Shown piece by piece: positions 1 through 7,971 of a DNA stretch of 17,885 nt (positions within the stretch are counted from its first letter, which is position 1; each line of letters starts with the position of its first letter). The notes beneath the pieces are model-generated. The model was not told the DNA's origin. It searched no databases and saw only the letters and a program-made list of their open reading frames with translations. The position numbers and the translations under genes are program-made. The stretch lies in contig DOLC01000006.1 of the NCBI GenBank assembly GCA_003509545.1, positions 1-17,885 of the forward strand, read 5' to 3'. The stretch comes from Peptococcaceae bacterium. GTDB taxonomy: Bacteria; Bacillota; DSM-521; Neomoorellales; Neomoorellaceae.

Positions 1-348
1 CCTGGTCTCCCCGTGGACCATGGCAAAGAGGTTGTAAGGCCACCCAGGAGCGGTTTTCCGCTGGTAGCAGTGGGTCACCTCCGGAAAAGAGGCCACCCGC
101 CTCCCGGCAAACTGAATTTGTTCCGGAGGGACCCGCCACACGATCATGGCATTTGCCTCAATGTCTGCTTCCCGGTGCCGTAGGGCGGCGCCGAAGCGAC
201 GGATAATCCCTTCCCTCTGCCAGCGCCGGAGATAACCCAGGACTTCGTCTTCACTGAGCCCTAGCTGCCGCGCCGCTTTTTCAAAGGGGCGGTAACAGTG
301 ATCGCAGTAAAGGTTGCATTGATTTGTCGTATTCCAGGAGATCAACAT
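1..348 (-). CDS. Chimeric frame: AhbD-like radical SAM N-terminus joined to siroheme decarboxylase (AhbA/AhbB); runs off window
   Basis: ATG at 348 overlaps the hemB stop by 7 bases and the frame stays open to base 1, giving 116 visible residues. Residues 1-20 (ISWNTTNQCNLYCDHCYR from residue 3) match the start of AhbD/NirJ2-like radical SAM haem synthases, with C11, C15 and C18 as a CxxxCxxC cluster motif. From P21 on (PFEKAARQLGLSEDEVL, IIRRFGAALRH, NAMIVWRVP, THCYQR, WPYNLFAMVHG) it is a typical AhbA/AhbB siroheme decarboxylase, an AsnC/Lrp-like fold that removes two acetate carboxyls of siroheme. The rest of the radical SAM barrel and the first ~25-30 residues expected of the decarboxylase are absent. 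Related clusters usually carry ahbD next to ahbA/ahbB, so a deletion joining two neighbours is the simplest reading; an assembly misjoin is equally possible. Whether the product works is unknown: the decarboxylase keeps most conserved blocks, while the radical SAM half cannot act. Confidence 0.8.
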   Translation of the reverse strand, partial: MLISWNTTNQCNLYCDHCYRPFEKAARQLGLSEDEVLGYLRRWQREGIIRRFGAALRHREADIEANAMIVWRVPPEQIQFAGRRVASFPEVTHCYQRKTAPGWPYNLFAMVHGETR

Positions 349-1334
349 GTCCTCAACCACCCGGCCACGTCCTTGGCGAAGTAGGTAATGATGAGATCGG
401 CCCCGGCCCTCTTGATGGAGGTCAATACCTCCATGACTACCTCCCTCTCCGATATCCACCCCTGGAGGGCGGCCGCCTTGATCATGGAGTATTCGCCGCT
501 GACATTGTAGGCGGCCAGGGGGCAGTTGAAGTTATCTTTGACCTGTCGGATTACATCGAGGTAGGAGAGGGCAGGCTTGACCATGATGATGTCCGCTCCC
601 TCTTCCAGGTCCTGGGCTACCTCCCGCAAGGCTTCTCGGGCGTTGGCGGGATCCATCTGATAGCTGCGACGGTCGCCGAATTGGGGAGCGGAGCCGGCCG
701 CCTCGCGGAAGGGGCCGTAGAAGGCCGAAGCGTATTTGGCGGCATAAGATAAAATTGGGGTTTCGGTAAACCCGTGGGCGTCCAGCTTCTTACGGATGGC
801 GGCCACGCGGCCGTCCATCATGTCCGAAGGGGCTACCATGTCTGCTCCGGCCTCCACGTGGGAGAGGGCCGTCCTGGCCAGGAGTTCCAGGGTGGGATCG
901 TTTAGAATCACGCCGCTGTCCACAATACCGCAGTGGCCGTGGCTGGTGTATTCACAGAGGCAGACGTCGGTTATCACCAGCAAATGAGGAAATTCCTTCT
1001 TAAGGGCCCTGACGGCCTGTTGGACTATCCCTTCAGGGATATAGGCCGGCGTTGCCACCTCGTCCTTTTCTCCCGGCTCCGGCACCCCGAAAAGGAGAAC
1101 GGCGGGAATGCCCAGGCGCACTACCTCCTCCCCTTCCTTGAGGAGATTATCCACCGAGAACTGGTAAATTCCCGGCATGGAGGACACGGGATTTTTTACC
1201 ACCCGGCCGGGCGTTACGAAGAGGGGATACACCAAATCCTTTACTTCTATCTCCGTCTCCCGCACCATAGACCGCAGAACCGGGTTATAACGCAAGCGGC
1301 GCAGGCGAACTACGGGAAAACCCGCCAAATGCAT
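342..1334 (-). CDS. hemB: Delta-aminolevulinic acid dehydratase (porphobilinogen synthase)
   Basis: Condenses two 5-aminolevulinate molecules to porphobilinogen in the cytoplasm. The ATG at 1334 shares a base with the ahbC stop (TGATG) and sits behind AAGGTGG, giving 330 residues, the usual length; a frame extension to 1451 lies inside ahbC and is not used. Both active-site lysines are visible, in LSYAAKYASAFYGPFR and in DIIMVKPALSYLD (Schiff-base lysine). The CLCEYTSHGHCG segment holds the three cysteines of the zinc-dependent subclass. Its position between ahbC and the ahbD/ahbA-B frame, away from hemA and hemC, fits haem clusters of Firmicutes and Heliobacteria that use the siroheme route. 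Very secure. Confidence 0.97.
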   Translation of the reverse strand: MHLAGFPVVRLRRLRYNPVLRSMVRETEIEVKDLVYPLFVTPGRVVKNPVSSMPGIYQFSVDNLLKEGEEVVRLGIPAVLLFGVPEPGEKDEVATPAYIPEGIVQQAVRALKKEFPHLLVITDVCLCEYTSHGHCGIVDSGVILNDPTLELLARTALSHVEAGADMVAPSDMMDGRVAAIRKKLDAHGFTETPILSYAAKYASAFYGPFREAAGSAPQFGDRRSYQMDPANAREALREVAQDLEEGADIIMVKPALSYLDVIRQVKDNFNCPLAAYNVSGEYSMIKAAALQGWISEREVVMEVLTSIKRAGADLIITYFAKDVAGWLRTC

Positions 1335-2506
1335 CACCACCTTATCTCTTCTTCGGTAAGATAACAGGCCGGATCGGACTCCCAAAAGTCTCCGGTCACG
1401 GCTTCCGCCCTGGCCCGGCAGTTTCCGTTGCAGATGTCCAGCCAGGCGCACTGCCGGCAGCGGCCCTTAAGCAGCCCCTTTCTGTCCCGCAGGCCCGCCA
1501 GAATGGGGTGCCTGGCTTCCGACCATATACGGCTGAAGGGCTCGCGGCGTATATCCCCCACGGTATGGTTGGTGGTAAATTGATCCGGGTGCACCTTCCC
1601 CGCCCAGTCCACGGCACCTATGGCTATGCCGCTGCGGTTGCCTCCGTTCCAGCGCAACAGTTCCAGGACTTCGGCGGCACGCTCGGGATCTTCCTTGCGG
1701 AGGCTCAGGTAGAGGTAAGGTCCGTCGGCATGGTTGTCTACCGTCAAAACCTCTATCTTTCTGCCTTTGCGGCTCCAGGAGGAAACCTTCTCTATAAGCA
1801 TGTCCATAACTTCTCTTGTAGCCTCATGAGGCGGTGCCTGCTCCACCAGCTTGCTGCCCCGGCCGGTGTATACCAGGTGATAGAAGCATATTCGAGGAAT
1901 TCTCTCTTCTTCCACCAAATACAGGATCTCTTCCAGTTCCTTCAGGTTGTCCCGGGTGATGGTAAACCGCAACCCCACCCGGAGACCGACGGCCAGGCAA
2001 TGGCGGATGCCCTCAAGGGCCGCAGCAAAAGCTCCCTTCTGTCCTCTGAAGGTGTCGTGGGCCTCCTCCACACCGTCCAAGCTAACGCCTACGTAACTTA
2101 CTCCCAGGGACTTCAAGTGACGTGACGTACTCCTGTCTATAAGGGTTCCGTTGGTAGACAATACAACCCGAAGATTTCGCTCCGCGGCATGGGCTATAAG
2201 GTCGAATATATCCCACCGCAGCAGGGGTTCCCCTCCTGAAAGGAGAAGTACCGGAACGTGGAAAGCGCTGAGGTCGTCTATCATGGCGCGGGCCTCAAGG
2301 GTAGTGAGTTCTTCGGCCGCAGGCTCAGCAAGAGCGGCGGCGTAGCAGTGTCTGCACCGGAGGTTGCATGCCCGGGTACAATTCCACACTACCACCGGGC
2401 CGGCATCGTGGCGCGTGCCCGCCCGGGCCCCTTTTGTAGATGGATTATAGCGCAGGCTGTCGCCGAAGTAACTGTCGCCGCAGAGGAGTCTCGTCAAACT
2501 AAGCAA
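1334..2506 (-). CDS. ahbC: Radical SAM 12,18-didecarboxysiroheme deacetylase (Fe-coproporphyrin III synthesis)
   Basis: AhbC removes the two acetate side chains of didecarboxysiroheme to give Fe-coproporphyrin III in the alternative haem pathway. Residues 37-55 contain VVVWNCTRACNLRCRHCYA, with C47, C51 and C54 forming the CxxxCxxC [4Fe-4S]/SAM motif; LLLSGGEPLLR and STNGTLI follow as SAM-binding strands. The C-terminus has a SPASM-like cysteine set (GRCRQCAWLDICNGNC and DPACYLTEEEI), as in AhbC/NirJ1 proteins. The start is TTG at 2506, 10 bases after the cobA-hemD stop, preceded by AAGGAAGG at longer spacing; the opening LSLTRLLCGD fits the family. It overlaps hemB by one base, so the two are probably translationally coupled. 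The distinction from AhbD rests on full-length resemblance and the D(P)ACYLT ending. Confidence 0.9.
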   Translation of the reverse strand: MLSLTRLLCGDSYFGDSLRYNPSTKGARAGTRHDAGPVVVWNCTRACNLRCRHCYAAALAEPAAEELTTLEARAMIDDLSAFHVPVLLLSGGEPLLRWDIFDLIAHAAERNLRVVLSTNGTLIDRSTSRHLKSLGVSYVGVSLDGVEEAHDTFRGQKGAFAAALEGIRHCLAVGLRVGLRFTITRDNLKELEEILYLVEEERIPRICFYHLVYTGRGSKLVEQAPPHEATREVMDMLIEKVSSWSRKGRKIEVLTVDNHADGPYLYLSLRKEDPERAAEVLELLRWNGGNRSGIAIGAVDWAGKVHPDQFTTNHTVGDIRREPFSRIWSEARHPILAGLRDRKGLLKGRCRQCAWLDICNGNCRARAEAVTGDFWESDPACYLTEEEIRW

Positions 2507-2516
2507 GTTGCTTACG

Positions 2517-4064
2517 TCACCTTCCTTCCTTGTTCTGGTGATAACCGGGGGCGAAGTAAGCCAAGAGGGCGGCTATAAGGCCCTCCTCGGTATACACCTC
2601 GGCTTCAATGCTGACCTTCAGGCCGGCCCGTCGGACCTCCGCGCTGGTGATCGGTCCTATGGAGGCAATGGCCGTACGGCCTAACAAGGAGCCGTACTCC
2701 GGACCAATTATTTCCAGGAAGTTTCGCACCGTGGAGGCACTGGTAAAGGTAACGGCGGAAATTCTACCTGCTTGCAAGAGTTCGCGAAGGCCTTGGCCGT
2801 TTAGAGAAGCCCTTACGGTCCGGTAGGCGGCCACCTCGACAACCTCCGCCCCCCAACTCTTCAAATCTTCGGCCAGGGCCCGGCGGGCAATATCGGCCCG
2901 GGGCAGCAATACCCGTTTACCCCGAACCTTGGGTCCCAGTTCCCTGGCGAGGGCCTCGGCCACGTACTTCTCCGGGAGGTGGTCGGCCGTGATACCCCGC
3001 CTGGCAAGAGCTTCAGCCGTTGCCGGACCGATAGCGGCTATTTTCACCGGCGCCAACCTCCTGGCATCTTTTCCCCTGACCACCAGGCGCTCCCAGAAAT
3101 ACCGTACGCCGTTGGCACTGGTAAAAACAATCCAGTCAAAGTTCTCCGCGTCATCTACCACCCTGTCCAAGGAACCCCAGTCCTCGGGGGGCGCAATGGC
3201 GATGGTCGGAAACCGGAGGACTTCGGCCCCCAAAGCACTCAAGCGCCTGGCCATAGCCTCACCCTGGGGGTAAGGGCGGGTTATTACGATGCGGCGGCCG
3301 GCAAGGGGTTTATGCTCCCACCAGGCCAGCTTATCCCTCAACTTTACCACTTCTCCCACAATGATAACGGCCGGATTGGAAAAGGAGGCCTGCTGGGCCT
3401 TGGCTTCTATATTCAGTAGGGTTCCCACCAAGGTCTTCTGCTCAGCCCGGCTGCCCCAGCGGATCAGGGCTACGGGGGTATCCGGCCCTCGGCCGTGGAG
3501 GAGAAGCTGGGACACGATCTGGGACAGGTTGGCCATCCCCATGAGAAATACCAGGGTATCGGCGCTGCGGGCCAGCTCCTTCCAGTTGATGCGGCTTTCC
3601 TCCTTGCCGGGATCTTCGTTGCCCGTAATGAAGGCCACGGTGGAGGCCAGCCCTCGGTGGGTTACGGGTATCCCGGCATAAGCGGGAACCGCCGTCGCGG
3701 CGGTAACCCCGGGAACTATCTCAAAGGGTATACCGGCTTCCCGCAAAGTCAGGGCCTCCTCGCCTCCCCGCCCGAATACGAAGGGATCCCCTCCCTTGAG
3801 CCTGACGACCTGCATGCCCTTGCCGGCAAGCTCTACCAGTAGACGGCTGATTTCTTGCTGCTCCAGGGAATGACGTCCGGGGGCCTTGCCCACGTATATT
3901 TTCTGGCAATGAGCCGGTGCAAAGTGGAGCAGTTCCGGATTTACCAGGCGGTCGTATACTACGGCATCCGCTTCTGCCAGGCATTCCCTGGCCCGCAGGG
4001 TTAAGAGTCCGACATCCCCCGGGCCGGCCCCCACCAGATAAACTTTACCTTGAGCCCCGGCCAT
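2517..4064 (-). CDS. cobA-hemD: Fused uroporphyrinogen-III C-methyltransferase / uroporphyrinogen-III synthase
   Basis: 515 residues with two enzymes. Residues ~5-250 are the SAM-dependent uroporphyrinogen III methyltransferase (VYLVGAGPGD, VVRLKGGDPFVFGRGGEEA, VPGVTAA, GIPVTHRG), which makes precorrin-2. Residues ~255-505 are HemD (IVITRPYPQGE, DWIVFTSANGVRYF, AIGPATAEAL, VTFTSASTVRNF), which cyclises hydroxymethylbilane to uroporphyrinogen III. The fusion is common in Firmicutes and channels the product straight toward siroheme and cobalamin, consistent with the ahb genes downstream. ATG at 4064 overlaps the 3' end of hemC by 20 bases and has AGGAG five bases upstream. No broken motif seen. 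Confidence 0.96.
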   Translation of the reverse strand: MAGAQGKVYLVGAGPGDVGLLTLRARECLAEADAVVYDRLVNPELLHFAPAHCQKIYVGKAPGRHSLEQQEISRLLVELAGKGMQVVRLKGGDPFVFGRGGEEALTLREAGIPFEIVPGVTAATAVPAYAGIPVTHRGLASTVAFITGNEDPGKEESRINWKELARSADTLVFLMGMANLSQIVSQLLLHGRGPDTPVALIRWGSRAEQKTLVGTLLNIEAKAQQASFSNPAVIIVGEVVKLRDKLAWWEHKPLAGRRIVITRPYPQGEAMARRLSALGAEVLRFPTIAIAPPEDWGSLDRVVDDAENFDWIVFTSANGVRYFWERLVVRGKDARRLAPVKIAAIGPATAEALARRGITADHLPEKYVAEALARELGPKVRGKRVLLPRADIARRALAEDLKSWGAEVVEVAAYRTVRASLNGQGLRELLQAGRISAVTFTSASTVRNFLEIIGPEYGSLLGRTAIASIGPITSAEVRRAGLKVSIEAEVYTEEGLIAALLAYFAPGYHQNKEGR

Positions 4065-4989
4065 GGCTACTCCTAACTCCCCTCAGAATGGAATCCGCCC
4101 CCCGCTTTAACAGTTTTTCTGCCAGCCGTTTCCCCACTTCTTCCGGCCGGTGAAGGAAACCTGTTTCAGTCTCCCGGAGGAGCTCCCTACCGTCCTGGCT
4201 GGCCACCATCCCTTCCAAAACCAGGTGGTCTCCTTCCGGCCTGCCCAGAGCACCGATGGGAACCTGACAGCCCCCTTCCAATTCTTGCAGGAAGGCCCGT
4301 TCGGCCAGTATGCAGGCCAGAGACGGGGCATGGTTTACTGCTTCGATTAAGGACCGGACCTCCTCGTCCTCGGCGCGTATTTCAAGCCCTATGGCCCCCT
4401 GGCCCACGGCCGGCAGGCAAATACTGGGGGGTAAATACTCGGTAATGAGGTGATCCCGCTGGAGGCGCTTGAGTCCGGCGGCTGCCAGCACAATGCCGTC
4501 CAGCCCGTCCCTGTCCATCTTGGCCAGCCGCGTCGGCACGTTACCGCGCAGATCCACTATTTCCAGGTCGGGCCGCCAGTGCCAGAGCTGAGCCTTGCGC
4601 CGCAGGCTGCTGGTTCCCACCCGACCGTTAATGGGTAAGCTGGCCAGGGTGTAGCCCTTAGATGACAAGAACACATCCGAGGGGTCTTCCCGCAGGCCAA
4701 CGGCCCCGATTATCAGTCCCGGAGGCAGCACCGTGGGTACATCCTTCATACTGTGCACGGCTACATCGATAATACCCTTCTGCAGGGCCTCCTCCAGCTC
4801 TTTGGTGAAAAGGCCTTTATCGCCGATCCGGGCTAAGGCTACATCCCGTATTTTGTCCCCTTTAGTCTGGAGGGTAACCAGTTCGCACTCGATCCACGGG
4901 TGGTGCTCCTTTAAGGCTTGTATGACCCACCGAGCCTGCCACCGGGCCAGTTCGCTCCGGCGGGAGCCGATGATCAATTTTCTACCCAC
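4045..4989 (-). CDS. hemC: Hydroxymethylbilane synthase (porphobilinogen deaminase)
   Basis: Polymerises four porphobilinogens into hydroxymethylbilane. The protein opens IIGSRRSELARWQA, carries HSMKDVP, and has RVGTSSLRRKAQL and LRGNVPTRL in the substrate region. LEGGCQVPIGA contains the cysteine that holds the dipyrromethane cofactor. 314 residues is normal. The start is GTG at 4989, eight bases after AAGGAGGGG, and overlaps the hemA end by 16 bases. Its stop lies inside cobA-hemD, so hemA-hemC-cobA/hemD form an overlapping, coupled block. Confidence 0.97.
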   Translation of the reverse strand: MGRKLIIGSRRSELARWQARWVIQALKEHHPWIECELVTLQTKGDKIRDVALARIGDKGLFTKELEEALQKGIIDVAVHSMKDVPTVLPPGLIIGAVGLREDPSDVFLSSKGYTLASLPINGRVGTSSLRRKAQLWHWRPDLEIVDLRGNVPTRLAKMDRDGLDGIVLAAAGLKRLQRDHLITEYLPPSICLPAVGQGAIGLEIRAEDEEVRSLIEAVNHAPSLACILAERAFLQELEGGCQVPIGALGRPEGDHLVLEGMVASQDGRELLRETETGFLHRPEEVGKRLAEKLLKRGADSILRGVRSSHGRGSR

Positions 4990-6326
4990 TCGGAGCCCCT
5001 CCTTGCGCCGCGGACTTCCGGAGACGTGGACCTCTCAGGTGAGACAGTATCGTCCTCTTCTACTTGCAGGGCGAACAGGTTTTGCACTACTTCCACATAG
5101 AGATGGCCCTGGGGGGTTACGGCGGCCGACTTTAAGTTTACCACTACTTCGTGTAAAAGGCGGTTTACTATGGAGTTGGCGAGGGAGCCGATGATCTTCT
5201 GTTCGTGGGGAGAGGGGGAACCCAGGCGGTTGAGGGCCCGCCGCAGCTCGGCCTCCTTAATGGCTTCTGCCTTCGCCTTGAGGGCAACAATGGTGGGAAC
5301 GGCGTACCGGGACCCCAGCCACCGGAAAAAACCGTCCACCTCTTCGGATATAATGCTCTCCGCCCGCTGGGCCGCCTTCCTGCGTTCTTCGAGGCTGTTG
5401 GTAATGACCTGCTCCAGGTCGTCGATATCAAAAAGCCTGACCCCCGGCAGCTCGCCCACCCCCGGTTCGATATCCCGGGGAACGGCAATGTCGATGATCA
5501 TTAAGGGATTGTGCTCCCGTCCCTTCCGGGCCCTTTCCACCTGCTCGGTACGGATGATATAATGGCTGGCTGCCGTACAGCTGATAACGATATCGGCCTG
5601 GGGCAGGATTTCCTCCAAGTCGTCCAGGCGTACGGCCCGCCCGCCGATGACCTCCGCCAGGCAGGAGGCCCTGTCGTAAGATCGGTTGGATACCAGTACG
5701 GTGGTGACTCCGTTGTCGCGTAAATACCGGGCCGCCAGAGTGCTCATCTTGCCGGCGCCTATGACCAGCACCGTCCGGCCCGTCAAATCCCCTCCGAAGA
5801 CTTGACGCGCCAGCTCCACCGCCGCATAGCTCACGGATACCGTGTTATGGCCTATACGGGTTTCGGTCCGCACCCTTTTGCCCGCCGCAATGGCCTGCTG
5901 GAAGAGGGTGTTGAGTACCACGTTGGTGGCTCCCGTATTGCGGGCCGCCTCGTAGGCTTCGGCCACTTGGCCCAGCACTTGGGCTTCCCCGAGGATCATG
6001 GAATCCAGGCCGGCAGCCACCCTAAAGAGGTGCCGCACCGCTTCGTGGGAGGAGTAGAGGTAAAGGTAGTCATGCAGGGCGGGAAGCTGCACGCCGCACC
6101 GCCGGCCGAGAAATTTTTTTACGGTTTCCACACCTTTTCCCCAATCCGATGTAGTAAAATAGATTTCCGTTCGGTTACAAGTACTTAGAATTACATTGCC
6201 CTCTATGCCCGGCTGCCTTCTTAACTCGGAAAGGGTCGAGGGCAGGACGTGACGGGGAAAAGCCAGCTTTTCCCTGATTTCTACGGGTGCCGTGCGGTGA
6301 TTTAGTCCCATTGTTCCGATATACAT
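4974..6326 (-). CDS. hemA: Glutamyl-tRNA reductase
   Basis: First committed enzyme of C5 tetrapyrrole synthesis; reduces glutamyl-tRNA(Glu) to glutamate-1-semialdehyde with NADPH. MGLNHRTAPVEIREK and STCNRTEIY (catalytic cysteine near residue 50) mark the catalytic domain, SMILGEAQVLGQV the following conserved block, VLVIGAGKMS the NADPH-binding domain, and the helical C-terminal dimerisation domain follows. 450 residues is usual, with a short charged tail. The ATG at 6326 gives the family start MYIGTMGLNHRT; an internal ATG at 6311 is an alternative. The start lies inside the precorrin-2 dehydrogenase gene (25-base overlap). hemL, needed for the next step, is not in the window. Confidence 0.97.
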   Translation of the reverse strand: MYIGTMGLNHRTAPVEIREKLAFPRHVLPSTLSELRRQPGIEGNVILSTCNRTEIYFTTSDWGKGVETVKKFLGRRCGVQLPALHDYLYLYSSHEAVRHLFRVAAGLDSMILGEAQVLGQVAEAYEAARNTGATNVVLNTLFQQAIAAGKRVRTETRIGHNTVSVSYAAVELARQVFGGDLTGRTVLVIGAGKMSTLAARYLRDNGVTTVLVSNRSYDRASCLAEVIGGRAVRLDDLEEILPQADIVISCTAASHYIIRTEQVERARKGREHNPLMIIDIAVPRDIEPGVGELPGVRLFDIDDLEQVITNSLEERRKAAQRAESIISEEVDGFFRWLGSRYAVPTIVALKAKAEAIKEAELRRALNRLGSPSPHEQKIIGSLANSIVNRLLHEVVVNLKSAAVTPQGHLYVEVVQNLFALQVEEDDTVSPERSTSPEVRGARRGSEWVEN

Positions 6327-6946
6327 TCCGCCACCCGCTCCCTCGCTGCTTTTCGCTCTCCCCGGGCTACCAGCTCCCAGAGCACCCGGTCGGCCACCAA
6401 CCGGCGAAAGGCTCTGGCCCGCTTCTTCTGGTCACTGGGAAGAATTTCCTTAAGCCAGGGACGCAGCTCTCCCAAAAAGGCAAGAAGGCTGTCGTATTCC
6501 CGGCCGATATCCTCTTCCAGGCGACTCTTAAGAAAGGCCGCCAGGGCAGGACTCTTACCGCCGGTGGACACGGCAATCTGCAGCTCACCCCTGCGGACCA
6601 CTGCGGGTACCAGGAAGGAACTTTCCTCCGGACTGTCGGCCACATTCACCCATATGCCGGCCCGGCGACAGTGGTCGGCAATGCGGGAATTGAGCCGGCG
6701 GTCACCGGAGGCGACAAAGACGAGGACCATTCCCCGCAGGTCCCCGGCCCGGTAGCGCCGGCGTCGCCACCTAACACGGCCTTCCTCGGCCAATTGGGCC
6801 AGTCCCGGGGTAACCTGGGGACTGACCACCGTTACCCTCGCCCGGGCCCGCAACAGCCCCCTGACCTTCCGCTCTCCTACCGGCCCGCCCCCCACCACCA
6901 GGCAGGGACAGTCCCTCAGCCGCAGAAACAAAGGGTAATAACCCAT
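6302..6946 (-). CDS. Precorrin-2 dehydrogenase (SirC / CysG-N type)
   Basis: 214 residues, an NAD-dependent dehydrogenase converting precorrin-2 to sirohydrochlorin, placing it between CobA-HemD and the siroheme-using Ahb enzymes. CLVVGGGPVGERKVRGLL is the N-terminal Rossmann motif; VNVADSPEESSFLVPAVV, GELQIAVSTGGKSPALA and the following helical dimer region match the CysG-N/Met8 family. The ATG at 6946 begins 2 bases after the prenyl synthase stop and opens MGYYPLFLRLRDCPCLVVGG; an upstream extension to 7090 is inside the neighbour and lacks family resemblance. The AAGG just before the ATG is a poor ribosome site, so initiation probably relies on coupling. Whether it also inserts iron (as Met8 does) cannot be told. 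Confidence 0.93.
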   Translation of the reverse strand: MGYYPLFLRLRDCPCLVVGGGPVGERKVRGLLRARARVTVVSPQVTPGLAQLAEEGRVRWRRRRYRAGDLRGMVLVFVASGDRRLNSRIADHCRRAGIWVNVADSPEESSFLVPAVVRRGELQIAVSTGGKSPALAAFLKSRLEEDIGREYDSLLAFLGELRPWLKEILPSDQKKRARAFRRLVADRVLWELVARGERKAARERVAECISEQWD

Positions 6947-6948
6947 CC

Positions 6949-7917
6949 TTAGAACCCACGCGCCTTTACAAAATAAGTTAGTTCTTCTAAAATCTCCCGT
7001 GGTTGGCCGGGAGGGAGCCAAAGCAGCTGCTCCCTGGCCTTCCGGAGGTAGCCTTCGGCCACCTTTAAAGTATAGGCTGTGCCTCCGCACTCTTCGATAA
7101 GTTCGACGGCCTCGGCAATTTCCGCGTCGCCCTTGGCCGGCTTGGACAACAAGATCGCCAGGCGGCGGCGGTGGGGACTCGACCGAAGGGCATAAATGGC
7201 TGGTAGGGTAATAACACCCTGACGCAGGTCGCTACCCCGGGGTTTTCCTAGTATCTCGGGATCGGCAACGATATCCAGCACGTCATCGGTAAGTTGAAAG
7301 GCCATCCCAAGGTAACGCCCGTAGCGGCGCAGGGCCACGATACTATCGTTACTACCTCCGGCCACCAGGGCCCCCAATTCGCAACTGGCGGAAATGAGCA
7401 GGGCAGTCTTGCGCCGGATCCGCCGGAGATAATCGCGCGCCGTGATATCCACTGTAAAGGCGCTTTCCAGCTGCTCCAGTTCCCCCCGTACCATTTTAAC
7501 GCTAACTTGGGCCAGTAGCGAAGGTATACGGGGATCGTCGTAGTTAGCCACCAGCCGCAGCGCCCGGGCGAAAAGGTAATCGCCGGCGTGGAGGGAAATC
7601 CTTTCCCCCCACCTAGCCCATACGGTGGGCCGGCCGCGCCGCAAAGGAGAAGCATCGATGACATCGTCGTGTATAAGGGTGGCCATGTGGATCATTTCCA
7701 TGGCCACCGCCAGGGGCAAGAGGTCCTTCAGCCGCCCGCCGCAGCATTTGCCTCCCAGGAGCACAAACACGGGCCGCAGGCGCTTTCCGCCGGCCTGGAC
7801 CATCTGCCTGGTTACTTGGGTCAACAAGGGGTCAGGGGCCTCACTCTGCCGCAGGAGTTCATCCTCCAGGGCTTGAAGCTCTTCTTGGATCTCGGCGATG
7901 ACGCTGAGGCTTAGCAT
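6949..7917 (-). CDS. hepT: Polyprenyl (heptaprenyl-type) diphosphate synthase, catalytic subunit
   Basis: Trans-prenyltransferase that elongates allylic diphosphates with IPP, probably making the menaquinone side chain. GGKRLRPVFVLLGG, the first Asp-rich motif LIHDDVIDAS, the substrate lysine region and the second motif AFQLTDDVLDI are intact. I set the start at ATG 7917 (MLSLSVIAEIQEEL), giving 322 residues, normal for HepT; a frame extension to 7947 has no good ribosome site. AGGTGG sits 12 bases upstream, slightly far. It heads the haem operon, so quinone tail and haem may be co-expressed. Product chain length cannot be read from sequence. A degenerate relative at 16245-16934 may be its partner. 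Confidence 0.9.
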   Translation of the reverse strand: MLSLSVIAEIQEELQALEDELLRQSEAPDPLLTQVTRQMVQAGGKRLRPVFVLLGGKCCGGRLKDLLPLAVAMEMIHMATLIHDDVIDASPLRRGRPTVWARWGERISLHAGDYLFARALRLVANYDDPRIPSLLAQVSVKMVRGELEQLESAFTVDITARDYLRRIRRKTALLISASCELGALVAGGSNDSIVALRRYGRYLGMAFQLTDDVLDIVADPEILGKPRGSDLRQGVITLPAIYALRSSPHRRRLAILLSKPAKGDAEIAEAVELIEECGGTAYTLKVAEGYLRKAREQLLWLPPGQPREILEELTYFVKARGF

Positions 7918-7923
7918 ATTTAT

Positions 7924-7932
7924 ATTATACCA
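7924..7932 (-). promoter_or_regulatory. Extended -10 promoter-like site before hepT and the haem operon
   Basis: On the minus strand the 54-base gap before hepT contains TGGTATAAT, a perfect extended -10 (TGnTATAAT). A TTGAAA lies 20 bases further up, too far for a good -35. A start 7 bases downstream of this -10 would fall on the hepT ATG itself, implying a leaderless or very short leader transcript, and AGGTGG overlaps the same bases. Seen directly; activity is inferred. Confidence 0.45.
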
Positions 7933-7971
7933 CCTGCTAAAAGGCATTTTTTCAAGGGGCCCTAGGGAAGA

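Noticed and set aside
324..752. Plus-strand open frames opposite hemB, ahbC and other genes
   Set aside because: These mirror well-supported minus-strand genes and show no family resemblance.
1335..1451. N-terminal extension of hemB
   Set aside because: It lies inside ahbC, has no resemblance to HemB, and the ATG at 1334 has a TGATG junction and a good ribosome site.
6947..7090. N-terminal extension of the precorrin-2 dehydrogenase
   Set aside because: It overlaps the prenyl synthase gene and is low-complexity; the ATG at 6946 gives the family start.
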